Source of the DNA: CALCKU01 sp964654665 | Lineage (GTDB): Bacteria; Pseudomonadota; Alphaproteobacteria; Caulobacterales; Maricaulaceae | Length of the DNA stretch: 64,000 bases | Assembly: GCA_964654665.1 (NCBI GenBank) | Contig: CAZZKV010000015.1 | Span: 1 to 64,000, forward strand | Direction: 5' to 3' | In this document: positions 15,391 to 23,643 of the stretch, piece after piece | How the letters are laid out: each line of letters opens with the position of its first letter | Position numbering within the stretch: position 1 is the first letter of the stretch | Program-made: the position numbers and the translations under genes | The notes under the pieces: generated by a model | The model's input: the letters and a program-made list of their open reading frames with translations, nothing else | Told to the model about the DNA's origin: nothing | Databases searched by the model: none

Positions 15391-18215
15391 GCCTTGTTCA
15401 AACCGATAAACCTCTCAATTTCATATTTGACCAAAAAGCCTACCAAGGATTTGAAGGCGATACGCTGGCTTCAGCTCTCATACGAGCTGGCGTTAAAATC
15501 ATTGGACGTAGCTTTAAGTATCACCGTCCTAGAGGCCTTATGGGGTCTGGAACAGAAGAACCTAATGCCTTGGTTGAAATTCATCATAAAGGCGTTTGCG
15601 AGCCTAACCGAAGGGCAACAACCATTAAACTCTTTGAGGGATTGGAGGCCCGCAGCCAAAATTATATCGGTTCGCGCAATTTCGATCTACTAGCCGTTAA
15701 TGATTTCATTCATCCATTTCTATCGGCAGGTTTTTATTATAAAACATTTATGTGGCCCAAAGCTTTTTGGGAGAAATTTTATGAGCCCGCCATTCGCCGA
15801 GCAGCTGGGTTGGGCACACTGTCAACAGCTGCTGATCCAGATAGCTATGACAAAGGGTTTCTGCATTGTGATATCCTCATTATCGGTGCGGGACCTGCCG
15901 GATTACTGGCAGCCTTGAACCTTGGACACGCCGGTAAACGCATCATCCTCGCGGATGATGATTTTCATATGGGCGGGCGATTACTCAGCGAGACTTTTGA
16001 AATAAACGGTGCTCATGCAATCGATTGGATAGCAAAAACGCTCGCCACCCTAGAGGCTATGCCCAATGTTCGCATAATGCCCCGCACATCCATATATGGC
16101 GTTTTCGACCACGGGATTTATGGTGGGCTGGAAACTAAATCCGATAAAATAGCGCAAAAAGGTCCGCGCCACAATCTCTGGCGCATCTATGCACAGCATA
16201 GTATTGTGGCCACGGGCGCCACGGAACGCCCACTTGTCTTTGCCAATAATGATCGCCCCGGCGTTATGTTGGCTAGTGCTCTTCGAAGCTATAAAAATCG
16301 CTTCGGTATAGATCTTAAGAATGTGGCCCTGTTAACCAATAATGATGACGGCTTACGAACGCAAGCCAGACATATAATTGATACCCGTAAGGATCAGCAC
16401 ATTATGGATGTTGGCGGACGTAGGGGTGTAAAGTCTGTAACGCTTAATACCGGCAAAAAGTTATCAATTTCGCATATTGCTATGTCCGGAGGATGGAATC
16501 CCAATATCCATCTAACATGCCATAAACGCGGACGACCGGTATGGGATGAGGCCTTGGCCTGTTTTATTCCAGATACAGATAAGTTGCCCCGTGACATGAG
16601 TGTGATTGGCGCCGCTAATGGAACCTTCTCAACACAAGGAGCCTTTAAGGAGGCCAATAATGTTTCTAAAAAATTGGGGGCATCCCCCCTTCCCGTGCCA
16701 GAAGCTGAAGACAACCCCATCAATATAAAACCATTTTGGCATGTCAAAGGTACGAAACGGGCATGGGTTGATTTTCAAAATGATGTCACCGCCAAAGATA
16801 TTACGCTCGCCCACCAAGAAGGGTTTTCTTCAGTCGAACATGTTAAACGCTACACCACGCTTGGTATGGCAACAGACCAAGGCAGAACCTCTAATGTTAC
16901 TGGGTTGGCTATTCTGGCTAACACTACCGGACAAACGATTGCAGAGACGGGAACCACAATATTTCGCCCACCGTATACGCCTGTCCCAATTGGCGCTTTT
17001 GCAGGCCCGCACCGTGGTCATAACTTTAAACAAATTCGCCTGACCCCTAGTCATAAATATGCTTCGGAAAACAGTGCGGTATTTGTGGAAACGGGATATT
17101 GGAAACGGGCCCAGTGGTTTACTCGTAACGGCGAGACGGGATGGCGGGACAGTGTTGACCGCGAAGTCATAATGACCCGTCAATCCGTCGGAATTTGCGA
17201 TGTAACAACACTTGGAAAAATTGATGTACAAGGCCGTGATGCCGGCAAATTCCTCAATGAGGTATATGTAAATACGTTTTCAACCCTCAAAATTGGCCGA
17301 TGTCGGTATGGGTTAATGTTACGCGAAGACGGAATAGCGATGGACGACGGAACTTGCGCTCGCCTCTCTGAAACACATTTTATTATGACAACAACCACTG
17401 CCAAGGCCGGGCCCGTTTTCCAGCATCTCGAATTTATCCGCCAATGTCTTTACCCCAACATGGATGTTCATTTGATTTCAACGACAGATCAATGGGCGCA
17501 ATTTTCTGTAGCTGGGCCCAATGCCCGCGCATTGTTACAAACAGTCATTGATACCGATTACGATATATCCAATGATGCATTCCCTTATATGGCATGCGGC
17601 GAAATTACGGTTTGCAATGGAATACGGGCACGATTATTCCGTTTGTCATTCTCTGGCGAACTGGCTTATGAAATTTCCGTTCCTGCCCGTTACGGTGATG
17701 CGTTGATCCGAATGTTAATGCATGCAGGCAAGCCGTTTAATGCCATCATGTATGGAACCGAAGCGCTCGGCGTGATGCGTATTGAAAAAGGTCACGCCGC
17801 AGGCAATGAACTTAATGGGCAAACTACAGCCCACGCATTAGGCTTAGGCAGTTTTGTCTCGAAAAAGAAAGACTGCATAGGCAAAGTACTATCGCAGCGC
17901 AATGGGCTGGTCGGTGACGCTACCATGACAATGGTTGGCATTATGCCGGTTAATTCAAATGATCAATTAACAAATGGGGCTCATTTCATTTCCCAGAACA
18001 AAGAAGTTATTGCTAAAAATGATCAGGGTTATTTAAGTTCCGTGGCGTGGTCTCCAATGCTTGACAGTTATATTGGACTTGGGTTTTTGAAGAACGGGAA
18101 AAACCGCACAGGCGAGATCATTCAGGCTGTTGACTTTGTCCGTGACAATCACATCAAAGTCAAAGTCGTCAGCCCGCATTTCTTTGATCCAGAGGGGGAG
18201 CGCTTACGTGTCTGA
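15387..18215 (+). CDS. soxA: Sarcosine oxidase alpha subunit, copy 1
   Basis: 942 residues. An N-terminal ferredoxin-like fold carries the SoxA hallmarks SFKYHRPRG and GSGTEEPNALVE. An NAD-binding domain with IIGAGPAGLLAAL (about 167-180) follows, and then a C-terminal aminomethyltransferase/GcvT region (about 560-940) that binds tetrahydrofolate and turns the released methyl into 5,10-methylene-THF. ATGA overlap with soxD and overlap with the soxG GTG start show tight coupling. The C-terminal end GERLRV matches the usual SoxA end. It is slightly shorter than copy 2 (986 residues). Confidence 0.92.
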   Translation: MSLVQTDKPLNFIFDQKAYQGFEGDTLASALIRAGVKIIGRSFKYHRPRGLMGSGTEEPNALVEIHHKGVCEPNRRATTIKLFEGLEARSQNYIGSRNFDLLAVNDFIHPFLSAGFYYKTFMWPKAFWEKFYEPAIRRAAGLGTLSTAADPDSYDKGFLHCDILIIGAGPAGLLAALNLGHAGKRIILADDDFHMGGRLLSETFEINGAHAIDWIAKTLATLEAMPNVRIMPRTSIYGVFDHGIYGGLETKSDKIAQKGPRHNLWRIYAQHSIVATGATERPLVFANNDRPGVMLASALRSYKNRFGIDLKNVALLTNNDDGLRTQARHIIDTRKDQHIMDVGGRRGVKSVTLNTGKKLSISHIAMSGGWNPNIHLTCHKRGRPVWDEALACFIPDTDKLPRDMSVIGAANGTFSTQGAFKEANNVSKKLGASPLPVPEAEDNPINIKPFWHVKGTKRAWVDFQNDVTAKDITLAHQEGFSSVEHVKRYTTLGMATDQGRTSNVTGLAILANTTGQTIAETGTTIFRPPYTPVPIGAFAGPHRGHNFKQIRLTPSHKYASENSAVFVETGYWKRAQWFTRNGETGWRDSVDREVIMTRQSVGICDVTTLGKIDVQGRDAGKFLNEVYVNTFSTLKIGRCRYGLMLREDGIAMDDGTCARLSETHFIMTTTTAKAGPVFQHLEFIRQCLYPNMDVHLISTTDQWAQFSVAGPNARALLQTVIDTDYDISNDAFPYMACGEITVCNGIRARLFRLSFSGELAYEISVPARYGDALIRMLMHAGKPFNAIMYGTEALGVMRIEKGHAAGNELNGQTTAHALGLGSFVSKKKDCIGKVLSQRNGLVGDATMTMVGIMPVNSNDQLTNGAHFISQNKEVIAKNDQGYLSSVAWSPMLDSYIGLGFLKNGKNRTGEIIQAVDFVRDNHIKVKVVSPHFFDPEGERLRV

Positions 18216-18762
18216 TTTTACACCGACATTACCGCTCGATGGTTTTTACCAGCAATGGAACGGGCTTATCATTAAAGAACATGATAGCAGCGAGATAGTG
18301 TCTTTGGCCGTAGCGCAAGGACAAGAAAAGACCTTCATGCAAATATTCAAAAAGACGTTCGGCATGTTTCCTCCGAAACCTGCAAAAGCCATAGCCCTTA
18401 AAGATGGCTTCGCAATATGGTCAACACCGGATCAATATTTCCTAATCCTTGACAACCACACGATAGATAGTGACCGCCACATTGCTGCAACATTTTCAGG
18501 TACGGCCTATACAACGCTGCAAACAGATGGTTGGGCTTGTATCGATATTATGGGCGAGTCCATTTATGATATTCTAGATCGGGTCATTGCCTTAGATTTA
18601 CGTAACGCGTCACTATATTTTGCTACCCGAACCAGCGCCTATCACATGGCTGTTATTATCGTAAAATTAAGCGATAGAAGTTTTCGGCTTATGACCCCGC
18701 GCAGTTCAGCCCACTCTTTCATAAAAATGCTCATACATACAGCAGATAATGTATTTAGCTAA
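18208..18762 (+). CDS. soxG: Sarcosine oxidase gamma subunit, copy 1
   Basis: I place the start at GTG 18208, 8 bases inside soxA, because GAGGGGGAG lies 8 bases upstream. The longer frame back to 18130 only repeats soxA sequence. This gives 184 residues, a usual SoxG length. The C-terminal YFATRTSAYHMAVIIVKLSDRSFRLMTPRSSAHSF region follows the SoxG pattern that ends in a residue-rich surface contacting SoxA. Its last 8 bases overlap the stop of the convergent mttB gene, so no terminator fits between them. Confidence 0.85.
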   Translation: MSDFTPTLPLDGFYQQWNGLIIKEHDSSEIVSLAVAQGQEKTFMQIFKKTFGMFPPKPAKAIALKDGFAIWSTPDQYFLILDNHTIDSDRHIAATFSGTAYTTLQTDGWACIDIMGESIYDILDRVIALDLRNASLYFATRTSAYHMAVIIVKLSDRSFRLMTPRSSAHSFIKMLIHTADNVFS

Positions 18763-20290
18763 TATTACTATCCGGAAAACTGGCCTTTCGTTCGTCCATA
18801 TATCGCAGTAATCGCGCATCAATATCTGGATCCAGTTCAGGCGGTTCATATTCATTTAACATGGTCTTATAAACCTGTTCGGCTCGATCTTCGGCTGATA
18901 ACGATCCATCCTCCACCCATTGCTCAAAACTATTATTATCGGCAACGTTAGAACGGTAAAATGCCGTCTTAAAATTCTTTTGCGTATGCTCACACCCTAG
19001 AAAATGCTGCCCAGGGCCAACTTCCGCAATCGCATCCATCGCTTGTCCATTGGCTGACATATCAACGCCTTTAGCAAAGACTGCCATCATTCCAGCCTGA
19101 TCCGCATCCATAATAAATTTCTCATACCCCATGGCCAAACCGCCTTCGAGCCACCCAGCAGTATGGAGCATGAAATTCACGCCGGCCATCAAGCCTGTTT
19201 GCAAAGAATTAGCCGATTCATATCCCGCTTGAGCGTCCGGTACTTTAGAAGCGTTAAAGCCACCAGCGGACCGGAAAGGCACACCTAACCGTCTCGCTAG
19301 CGCAGCGCTCATATTGATAATGAGTGAAGCTTCAGGTGTCCCAAATGTTGGAGCTCCTGTTTGCATTGACATAGAGGTTACAAAATTTCCATAAATGACA
19401 GGTGCTCCAGGACGAACAAGCTGAGTGAGGGCCATACCCGCCAAGCCTTCAGCCAAACTTTGTGCGGCCACACCAGCAGCTGTAACAGGCGACATCGCGC
19501 CAGAAACAACAAAAGGGCTTGGCATGGCGCATTGCCCATGACGGGCATAATTTTTGAGCGCCCCCAGCATAACCCGGTCCCATGTCATCGGCGAGTTCGC
19601 ATTAATAAGGCTAACGAGAACACAATTCTCTTCAACGAAATCATCGCCAAAAACAATTTTGGCCATATCCACTGTATCCAGCGCGCGCTCAGGCTGTGTT
19701 ACTGAACCCATAAAAGCTTTATCTGAGTATTTTATATGACTGTAATTCATATCAAAATGACGTTTATTCACCGGCAAATCTACCGGCTCACAAACCGTTC
19801 CGCCGCTATGATGCAAATTAGGTGACATATAAGCCAGTTTTACAAAATTACGGAAATCTTCAATATTGGCATAACGGCGCCCCTCTTCTTTTGAATAAAC
19901 AAATGGCGGGCCGTAAGCTGGTACTAAGACCGTATTATTTCCACCAATTTGAACATTGTTTTCAGGATTGCGTGCATATTGTGTAAATTCCTTAGGCGCG
20001 CTGGCTCGGATGATCTCCCGGCACATGCCGCGCGGAAACCGGACCCGTTCCCCATCTGCTTTGGCGCCGGCTTTAACAAAATAATCAATTGATTCCTGAT
20101 CTTGTTGAATATTAAGGCCAACGTCTTCCAATAGAGTATCCGCATTATATTCAAGTTGCGCCAAATCCGTATCATTCAAAACAGAATAGGTCGGTATATT
20201 CCGTTTAATATAGGGGGCACGCTGCGGGGTATTATTTGCAACGGCCGCGGCACGGCCTGCGCGTCCTCCTGTACGTCCTCGTCTGGCCAT
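18755..20290 (-). CDS. MttB-superfamily methyltransferase, non-pyrrolysine type
   Basis: 511 residues with no in-frame amber codon, so this is not the pyrrolysine trimethylamine enzyme. The TIM-barrel core shows the family pattern (GAPTFGTPEASLI, FRSAGGFNASKVPDAQ, AEVGPGQHFLGCEHT). The first 30 residues are Arg/Gly/Ala-rich and probably disordered. Non-pyrrolysine members include glycine betaine and other quaternary-amine methyltransferases that methylate a corrinoid protein. A corrinoid protein and MetVF are in the same operon, supporting transfer of a methyl from a betaine-type substrate to tetrahydrofolate. The substrate is inferred. It follows the Gfa-like gene by 12 bases and overlaps soxG1 at its 3' end. 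Confidence 0.88.
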   Translation of the reverse strand: MARRGRTGGRAGRAAAVANNTPQRAPYIKRNIPTYSVLNDTDLAQLEYNADTLLEDVGLNIQQDQESIDYFVKAGAKADGERVRFPRGMCREIIRASAPKEFTQYARNPENNVQIGGNNTVLVPAYGPPFVYSKEEGRRYANIEDFRNFVKLAYMSPNLHHSGGTVCEPVDLPVNKRHFDMNYSHIKYSDKAFMGSVTQPERALDTVDMAKIVFGDDFVEENCVLVSLINANSPMTWDRVMLGALKNYARHGQCAMPSPFVVSGAMSPVTAAGVAAQSLAEGLAGMALTQLVRPGAPVIYGNFVTSMSMQTGAPTFGTPEASLIINMSAALARRLGVPFRSAGGFNASKVPDAQAGYESANSLQTGLMAGVNFMLHTAGWLEGGLAMGYEKFIMDADQAGMMAVFAKGVDMSANGQAMDAIAEVGPGQHFLGCEHTQKNFKTAFYRSNVADNNSFEQWVEDGSLSAEDRAEQVYKTMLNEYEPPELDPDIDARLLRYMDERKASFPDSNIS

Positions 20291-20302
20291 TGGTATCTCC
20301 TC

Positions 20303-20731
20303 TTAACGCGTCCCTGTTTCAGGGTAATAATCAAATTGCGGCAACCCATCTGTGATCTTATAATAAGCGGCCTTTTCGGCCACGAAAATATGACCTTTAA
20401 CCTCCAGCCCCGCTGTATCATTCAGACTACCAGCTAAAATACTGACCGTGTCGCGAGATTGCGCATCCCAAAACAAATAGCACCCGCAAGATAGGCAATG
20501 TCCCGATTTCGATTGATCTGAAATTGGCAACCAATTCACAGGGCCCGAAACAGATAAGTTTTCACGCTTTACTCCTGCGGCTGCAATATAGTGCCCCGTT
20601 AAGCGCTGGCATTGATTGCAATGGCAGTACCAGATGTCGGACAAATCCACGGCTTTATAAGTCACGTCGCCGCAAAGACATTGTCCGGAATATGTCACGG
20701 CCACAGCGGTGATCCTTTCCTGTGATACCAT
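20303..20731 (-). CDS. GFA-family zinc protein (glutathione-dependent formaldehyde-activating-like)
   Basis: 142 residues of Mss4-like fold. Zinc ligands are visible as C18-x-C20 (GQCLCGDV), C36-x-C38-x2-C41 (CHCNQC) and a late C-x2-C-x-C (CLSCGC). The family is named for catalysing S-hydroxymethylglutathione formation, though many members have unknown roles. The site fits formaldehyde released during demethylation. Start choice: ATG at 20731 gives the full frame, while a GTG eleven codons in (VTYSGQC) has AAGGA upstream and would match typical short N-termini. Twelve bases separate it from mttB. Confidence 0.82.
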   Translation of the reverse strand: MVSQERITAVAVTYSGQCLCGDVTYKAVDLSDIWYCHCNQCQRLTGHYIAAAGVKRENLSVSGPVNWLPISDQSKSGHCLSCGCYLFWDAQSRDTVSILAGSLNDTAGLEVKGHIFVAEKAAYYKITDGLPQFDYYPETGTR

Positions 20732-20783
20732 CTCGCGCTCGGGCTTTTAATGAATAAAACATAGCGATCAGTTTGACTTGTAT

Positions 20784-20798
20784 TCTTAAAATTTAAGA
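20784..20798. promoter_or_regulatory. 15-bp palindrome upstream of the gfa-mttB pair
   Basis: tcttaaa-a-tttaaga forms a perfect palindrome in the 98-base gap between metF and the gfa-like gene. This is the largest gap in the operon, so an internal promoter or operator for gfa-mttB could sit here. AT-rich palindromes arise easily by chance. Confidence 0.3.
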
Positions 20799-20829
20799 GC
20801 TGTGTGTTACGGGGCATAAATATCCTTAT

Positions 20830-21861
20830 TCATGCCGCCGATGTATCTGGGGTCCATGGCGTTCTATCGCCCAAAACCCCCGACTTTTTTACAACATCAC
20901 CAACCCATTTTTCTTGCCTATATGCCATAACGTGAACCCCGCTAACACCTGATGTCTCTTTGAGTTGTTGCATTAACTCTATGCATATCTTTCGACCCTC
21001 CCGCAGCGGTTTATCCGCATGACGCAGACGATCAATAATAGCATCCGGGATATGCACACCCGGTACATTATCACGCATCCAAATTGCTGTTTTAGCCGAT
21101 GGCAACACACCCACACCGATAAGAATATACGCTTTTTCGGTTAGCCCTCTGTCAACAGCTCTTGCCATAAATTCTTTCAAAATATCCATATCAAAACAAT
21201 ATTGTGATTGAATATATTCAGCCCCAGCTGCAATTTTTTTAGCCAATTGATCTGTGCGGTTTACAATCGGCGGAACAAAAGGGTTAATTGATGAACCGAT
21301 AAATAATTTAGGCGGCAAGTCTAATTTACGTCCGCTCAGAAATTGAGACTGGTCCCGTAACACTTTCAAAGTTTGCGTCAGTGACACACTATCAAAATCA
21401 AACACCGGCTTCGCTTCAGGATGATCACCAGCCCCAACATCATCACCAGATAAACACAATGCATTACATACCCCTAAAGCGGCAGCCCCTAAAGCATCGC
21501 CTTGTATCGCTATTCTATTTCTATCACGGCATGAGATTTGTAGAATTGGAGAATATCCGGCCCGCGTTAAAATTGCACACACGGCGAGACTCGACATATG
21601 ACAATGTGCTCCAGAACCATCTGTCGCATTAATAGCATCTACATAGCCATTAAATAAGGAAGCCCGCGTTAGAACTTCGTCAGGATCAGCAGAGTCAGGC
21701 GGTGCTATTTCTGTCGTCACAGCAAAATGGCCCGCCCGTAAAACCTGTTCAAATCGTCCATGCGACACATGACCCGGCAATTGCGGTAATGGATCGCCCG
21801 GATTCGTACCCAGCCTTTCAGCATCCTGCTCCAAGCCTTTTATCGCTATTATATCATTCAT
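20830..21861 (-). CDS. metF: Methylenetetrahydrofolate reductase, MetF family
   Basis: With ATG 21861, overlapping the metV stop by 8 bases, the protein has 343 residues. A GTG at 21879 in frame is the alternative. The TIM-barrel has VTTEIAPPDSADPDEV near the start, which holds the family Glu, the ATDGSGAHCHMSSLA segment and the FAD-binding area LSGDDVGAGDHPEAK. The enzyme interconverts methylene-THF and methyl-THF. Together with the separate MetV-type gene it resembles the two-part MetVF of acetogens rather than the single MetF of enteric bacteria. In this operon it would run toward methylene-THF, oxidising methyl groups from MttB or the DmdA-like enzyme. Confidence 0.88.
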   Translation of the reverse strand: MNDIIAIKGLEQDAERLGTNPGDPLPQLPGHVSHGRFEQVLRAGHFAVTTEIAPPDSADPDEVLTRASLFNGYVDAINATDGSGAHCHMSSLAVCAILTRAGYSPILQISCRDRNRIAIQGDALGAAALGVCNALCLSGDDVGAGDHPEAKPVFDFDSVSLTQTLKVLRDQSQFLSGRKLDLPPKLFIGSSINPFVPPIVNRTDQLAKKIAAGAEYIQSQYCFDMDILKEFMARAVDRGLTEKAYILIGVGVLPSAKTAIWMRDNVPGVHIPDAIIDRLRHADKPLREGRKICIELMQQLKETSGVSGVHVMAYRQEKWVGDVVKKSGVLGDRTPWTPDTSAA

Positions 21862-22309
21862 GGTCCGCTCGGTTTTCACGGGCGAGCTTTAACCATGTCG
21901 AAGTCCCTTTTTCGCGGTAATCAACAGCAAAATCTATAACTTTTATCGCCTCACTGTCTTTCATCCGCGCTGCGCCGTCCCATGCTGCCACCCAAACGCA
22001 GCGCATTTCAGGTTTAACTTCGCACATTCCATTAGCCCGCACACCCCCGCAAGGACCATTGCGGATCGTCTTTGGGCAATTCATAGGGCAACTCATACCT
22101 GTCTTAGACAGAGCACAATTGCCGCACATTTGACAATCAAACAAGAAACCTTTCAATCCTGCTTCCGCAGCCGTAATCGGTTTATCAAGACGGTTTCCAA
22201 ATATTTTAGTCACGCCGCGCAGACTCGCTAAAATAATGGGGTTTACGGTGTTATATAGGCCTTCCATAAAACGGGATTGCCGAACAGCCCATAAACGAAC
22301 GCTATACAT
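21854..22309 (-). CDS. metV: MetV-type cysteine-rich protein (MTHFR C-terminal domain family)
   Basis: 151 residues. The central Cys-rich block CQMCGNCALSKTGMSCPMNC, the GPCGGVRANGMCEV element and a later Cys are the pattern of the zinc/iron-sulfur protein MetV, which partners MetF in some acetogens. It precedes metF with an 8-base overlap and follows the DUF1638 gene with another 8-base overlap, so all are translationally coupled. It probably forms a complex with MetF and alters its electron donor or acceptor. The electron partner in this organism is unknown. Confidence 0.83.
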   Translation of the reverse strand: MYSVRLWAVRQSRFMEGLYNTVNPIILASLRGVTKIFGNRLDKPITAAEAGLKGFLFDCQMCGNCALSKTGMSCPMNCPKTIRNGPCGGVRANGMCEVKPEMRCVWVAAWDGAARMKDSEAIKVIDFAVDYREKGTSTWLKLARENRADHE

Positions 22310-22931
22310 GGGACGTCCTTATTTTTGAAACAGGTTCAACGCCCAAAAAAGAAATGGCTGTCGCCAAATTTCCAAAACCAACAAGATGATACTGAAATGA
22401 CAGACCTAATTTTAACGCTATTTCTTGAGCTTTTATTTTTAAACTTTGATCTGATCTTTGGGCCAAAAAAATTAGTTTTTTTCTAGCTTCACCGAAATAT
22501 TCAAAACTTTGTCCACTCTCCAATACGTCTCGGGTTAAATCGTCAAAATGTCGAATGAGATAATCCGTTAAAAAAAGAGCTCCAGATTCTTTTTTTTGTA
22601 GAGCATTATAACGGCTCAACCCTGCATAAACGGCGCTACAATGCACTCCGGGCAATCGAAGCGCATTAGGATAGGACTTGAGTAAAACATCCAAAGCACC
22701 TTGTGTGCCGCAATCCCCATACCCGATTAAAATGCGATTAAATATTTTCGCCCGTTTATCCAATATTGCTTTAAGCTCAGAGACAATATCTTCAGGTCGA
22801 TTATGTAAGTCTGCAGGTAAATATTGTAACTCTGCTTGCTGCGAAAATTGTTTCAAAAGATAATCAATATCCTTGGCCAGTGCTCCGCAGGCAATTATTA
22901 ATGTCTTATGAGCAGATTGCTTAACCATCAC
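22302..22931 (-). CDS. DUF1638-type protein
   Basis: 209 residues, GTG start directly after the corrinoid gene stop (an ATG one codon later is also possible). Features include IACGALAKDI at the N-terminus, IGYGDCGTQGALDVLL mid-protein and Cys in LPGVHCSAVYAGL, the pattern of DUF1638 proteins found beside MttB-type methyltransferases. The biochemical role is not established. An activity tied to corrinoid handling or reactivation is inferred from this constant neighbourhood. It is coupled to metV by overlap. Confidence 0.78.
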   Translation of the reverse strand: MMVKQSAHKTLIIACGALAKDIDYLLKQFSQQAELQYLPADLHNRPEDIVSELKAILDKRAKIFNRILIGYGDCGTQGALDVLLKSYPNALRLPGVHCSAVYAGLSRYNALQKKESGALFLTDYLIRHFDDLTRDVLESGQSFEYFGEARKKLIFLAQRSDQSLKIKAQEIALKLGLSFQYHLVGFGNLATAISFLGVEPVSKIRTSHV

Positions 22932-23621
22932 CTACCGGTTTTTACCCATAATCGTTTTGGCCAATTCCGAGCTCATTGCCGCATCACGCCCATAGGTATG
23001 TGCATTAATAGCATCGGCAAATTCTTGATTGAGCGGCGCCCCTCCAACCATAACCGGTAATTCTTTGAGGATATTCCGCTTATCCAGCTCTTCAATTACA
23101 ACCCCCATATAAGGCATAGTTGTTGTTAGTAGCGCCGACATTCCCAAAATATGCGGTTCATGAGTATCAATGGCTCGCAAAAATTCATCTACATCCGTAT
23201 TGATACCAAGGTCAAAAACCTCAAAACCAGCGCCTTCTAGCATCATACCTACAAGGTTCTTTCCAATATCGTGAATATCGCCCTTAACTGTCCCAATAAC
23301 GAACTTCCCTGTACTGGCCGCATTTTCAGTCGATGCAAGAATAGGCCGCAGCAACGCCATACCACCTTTCATTGCATTAGCGCTTTGTAGAACCTCGGGC
23401 ACAAATAAAATACCGTCACGAAAATCGATACCCACAATACGCATACCTTCAACAAGTGCATTATTAAGCACCATATTCGCGTCCCACCCGCGTTCGAGTA
23501 AAATTTGCGTACCTTCTGTAACTTCCGGTATCATTCCATCGTAAAGATCATCCATCATTTGCTGGACAAGCTCATTATCATCCAAGTCCTTAAGGATAAT
23601 TTCTGCGTCTTGATCACCCAT
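22932..23621 (-). CDS. Corrinoid (B12-binding) methyl-carrier protein, MtbC/MttC type
   Basis: 229 residues. An N-terminal helical cap domain (about 1-95) is followed by a B12-binding Rossmann domain with GDIHDIGKNLV, where H117 replaces the lower axial ligand of cobalt. It accepts a methyl from MttB-type enzymes and passes it to a second methyltransferase or to tetrahydrofolate. A separate corrinoid-to-THF methyltransferase is not obvious in the operon. Shine-Dalgarno GGAG precedes the ATG. It sits 22 bases after fhs and directly before the DUF1638 gene. Confidence 0.9.
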   Translation of the reverse strand: MGDQDAEIILKDLDDNELVQQMMDDLYDGMIPEVTEGTQILLERGWDANMVLNNALVEGMRIVGIDFRDGILFVPEVLQSANAMKGGMALLRPILASTENAASTGKFVIGTVKGDIHDIGKNLVGMMLEGAGFEVFDLGINTDVDEFLRAIDTHEPHILGMSALLTTTMPYMGVVIEELDKRNILKELPVMVGGAPLNQEFADAINAHTYGRDAAMSSELAKTIMGKNR

Positions 23622-23643
23622 AAAATTCTCCGAAACGGATTAC

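Noticed and set aside
16394..16747. Antisense open frame inside soxA copy 1
   Set aside because: It is a by-product of codon bias in soxA and has no start signal or family motif.
18755..20290. Pyrrolysine-containing trimethylamine methyltransferase
   Set aside because: The 511-residue frame has no in-frame amber codon, so it belongs to the non-pyrrolysine branch.
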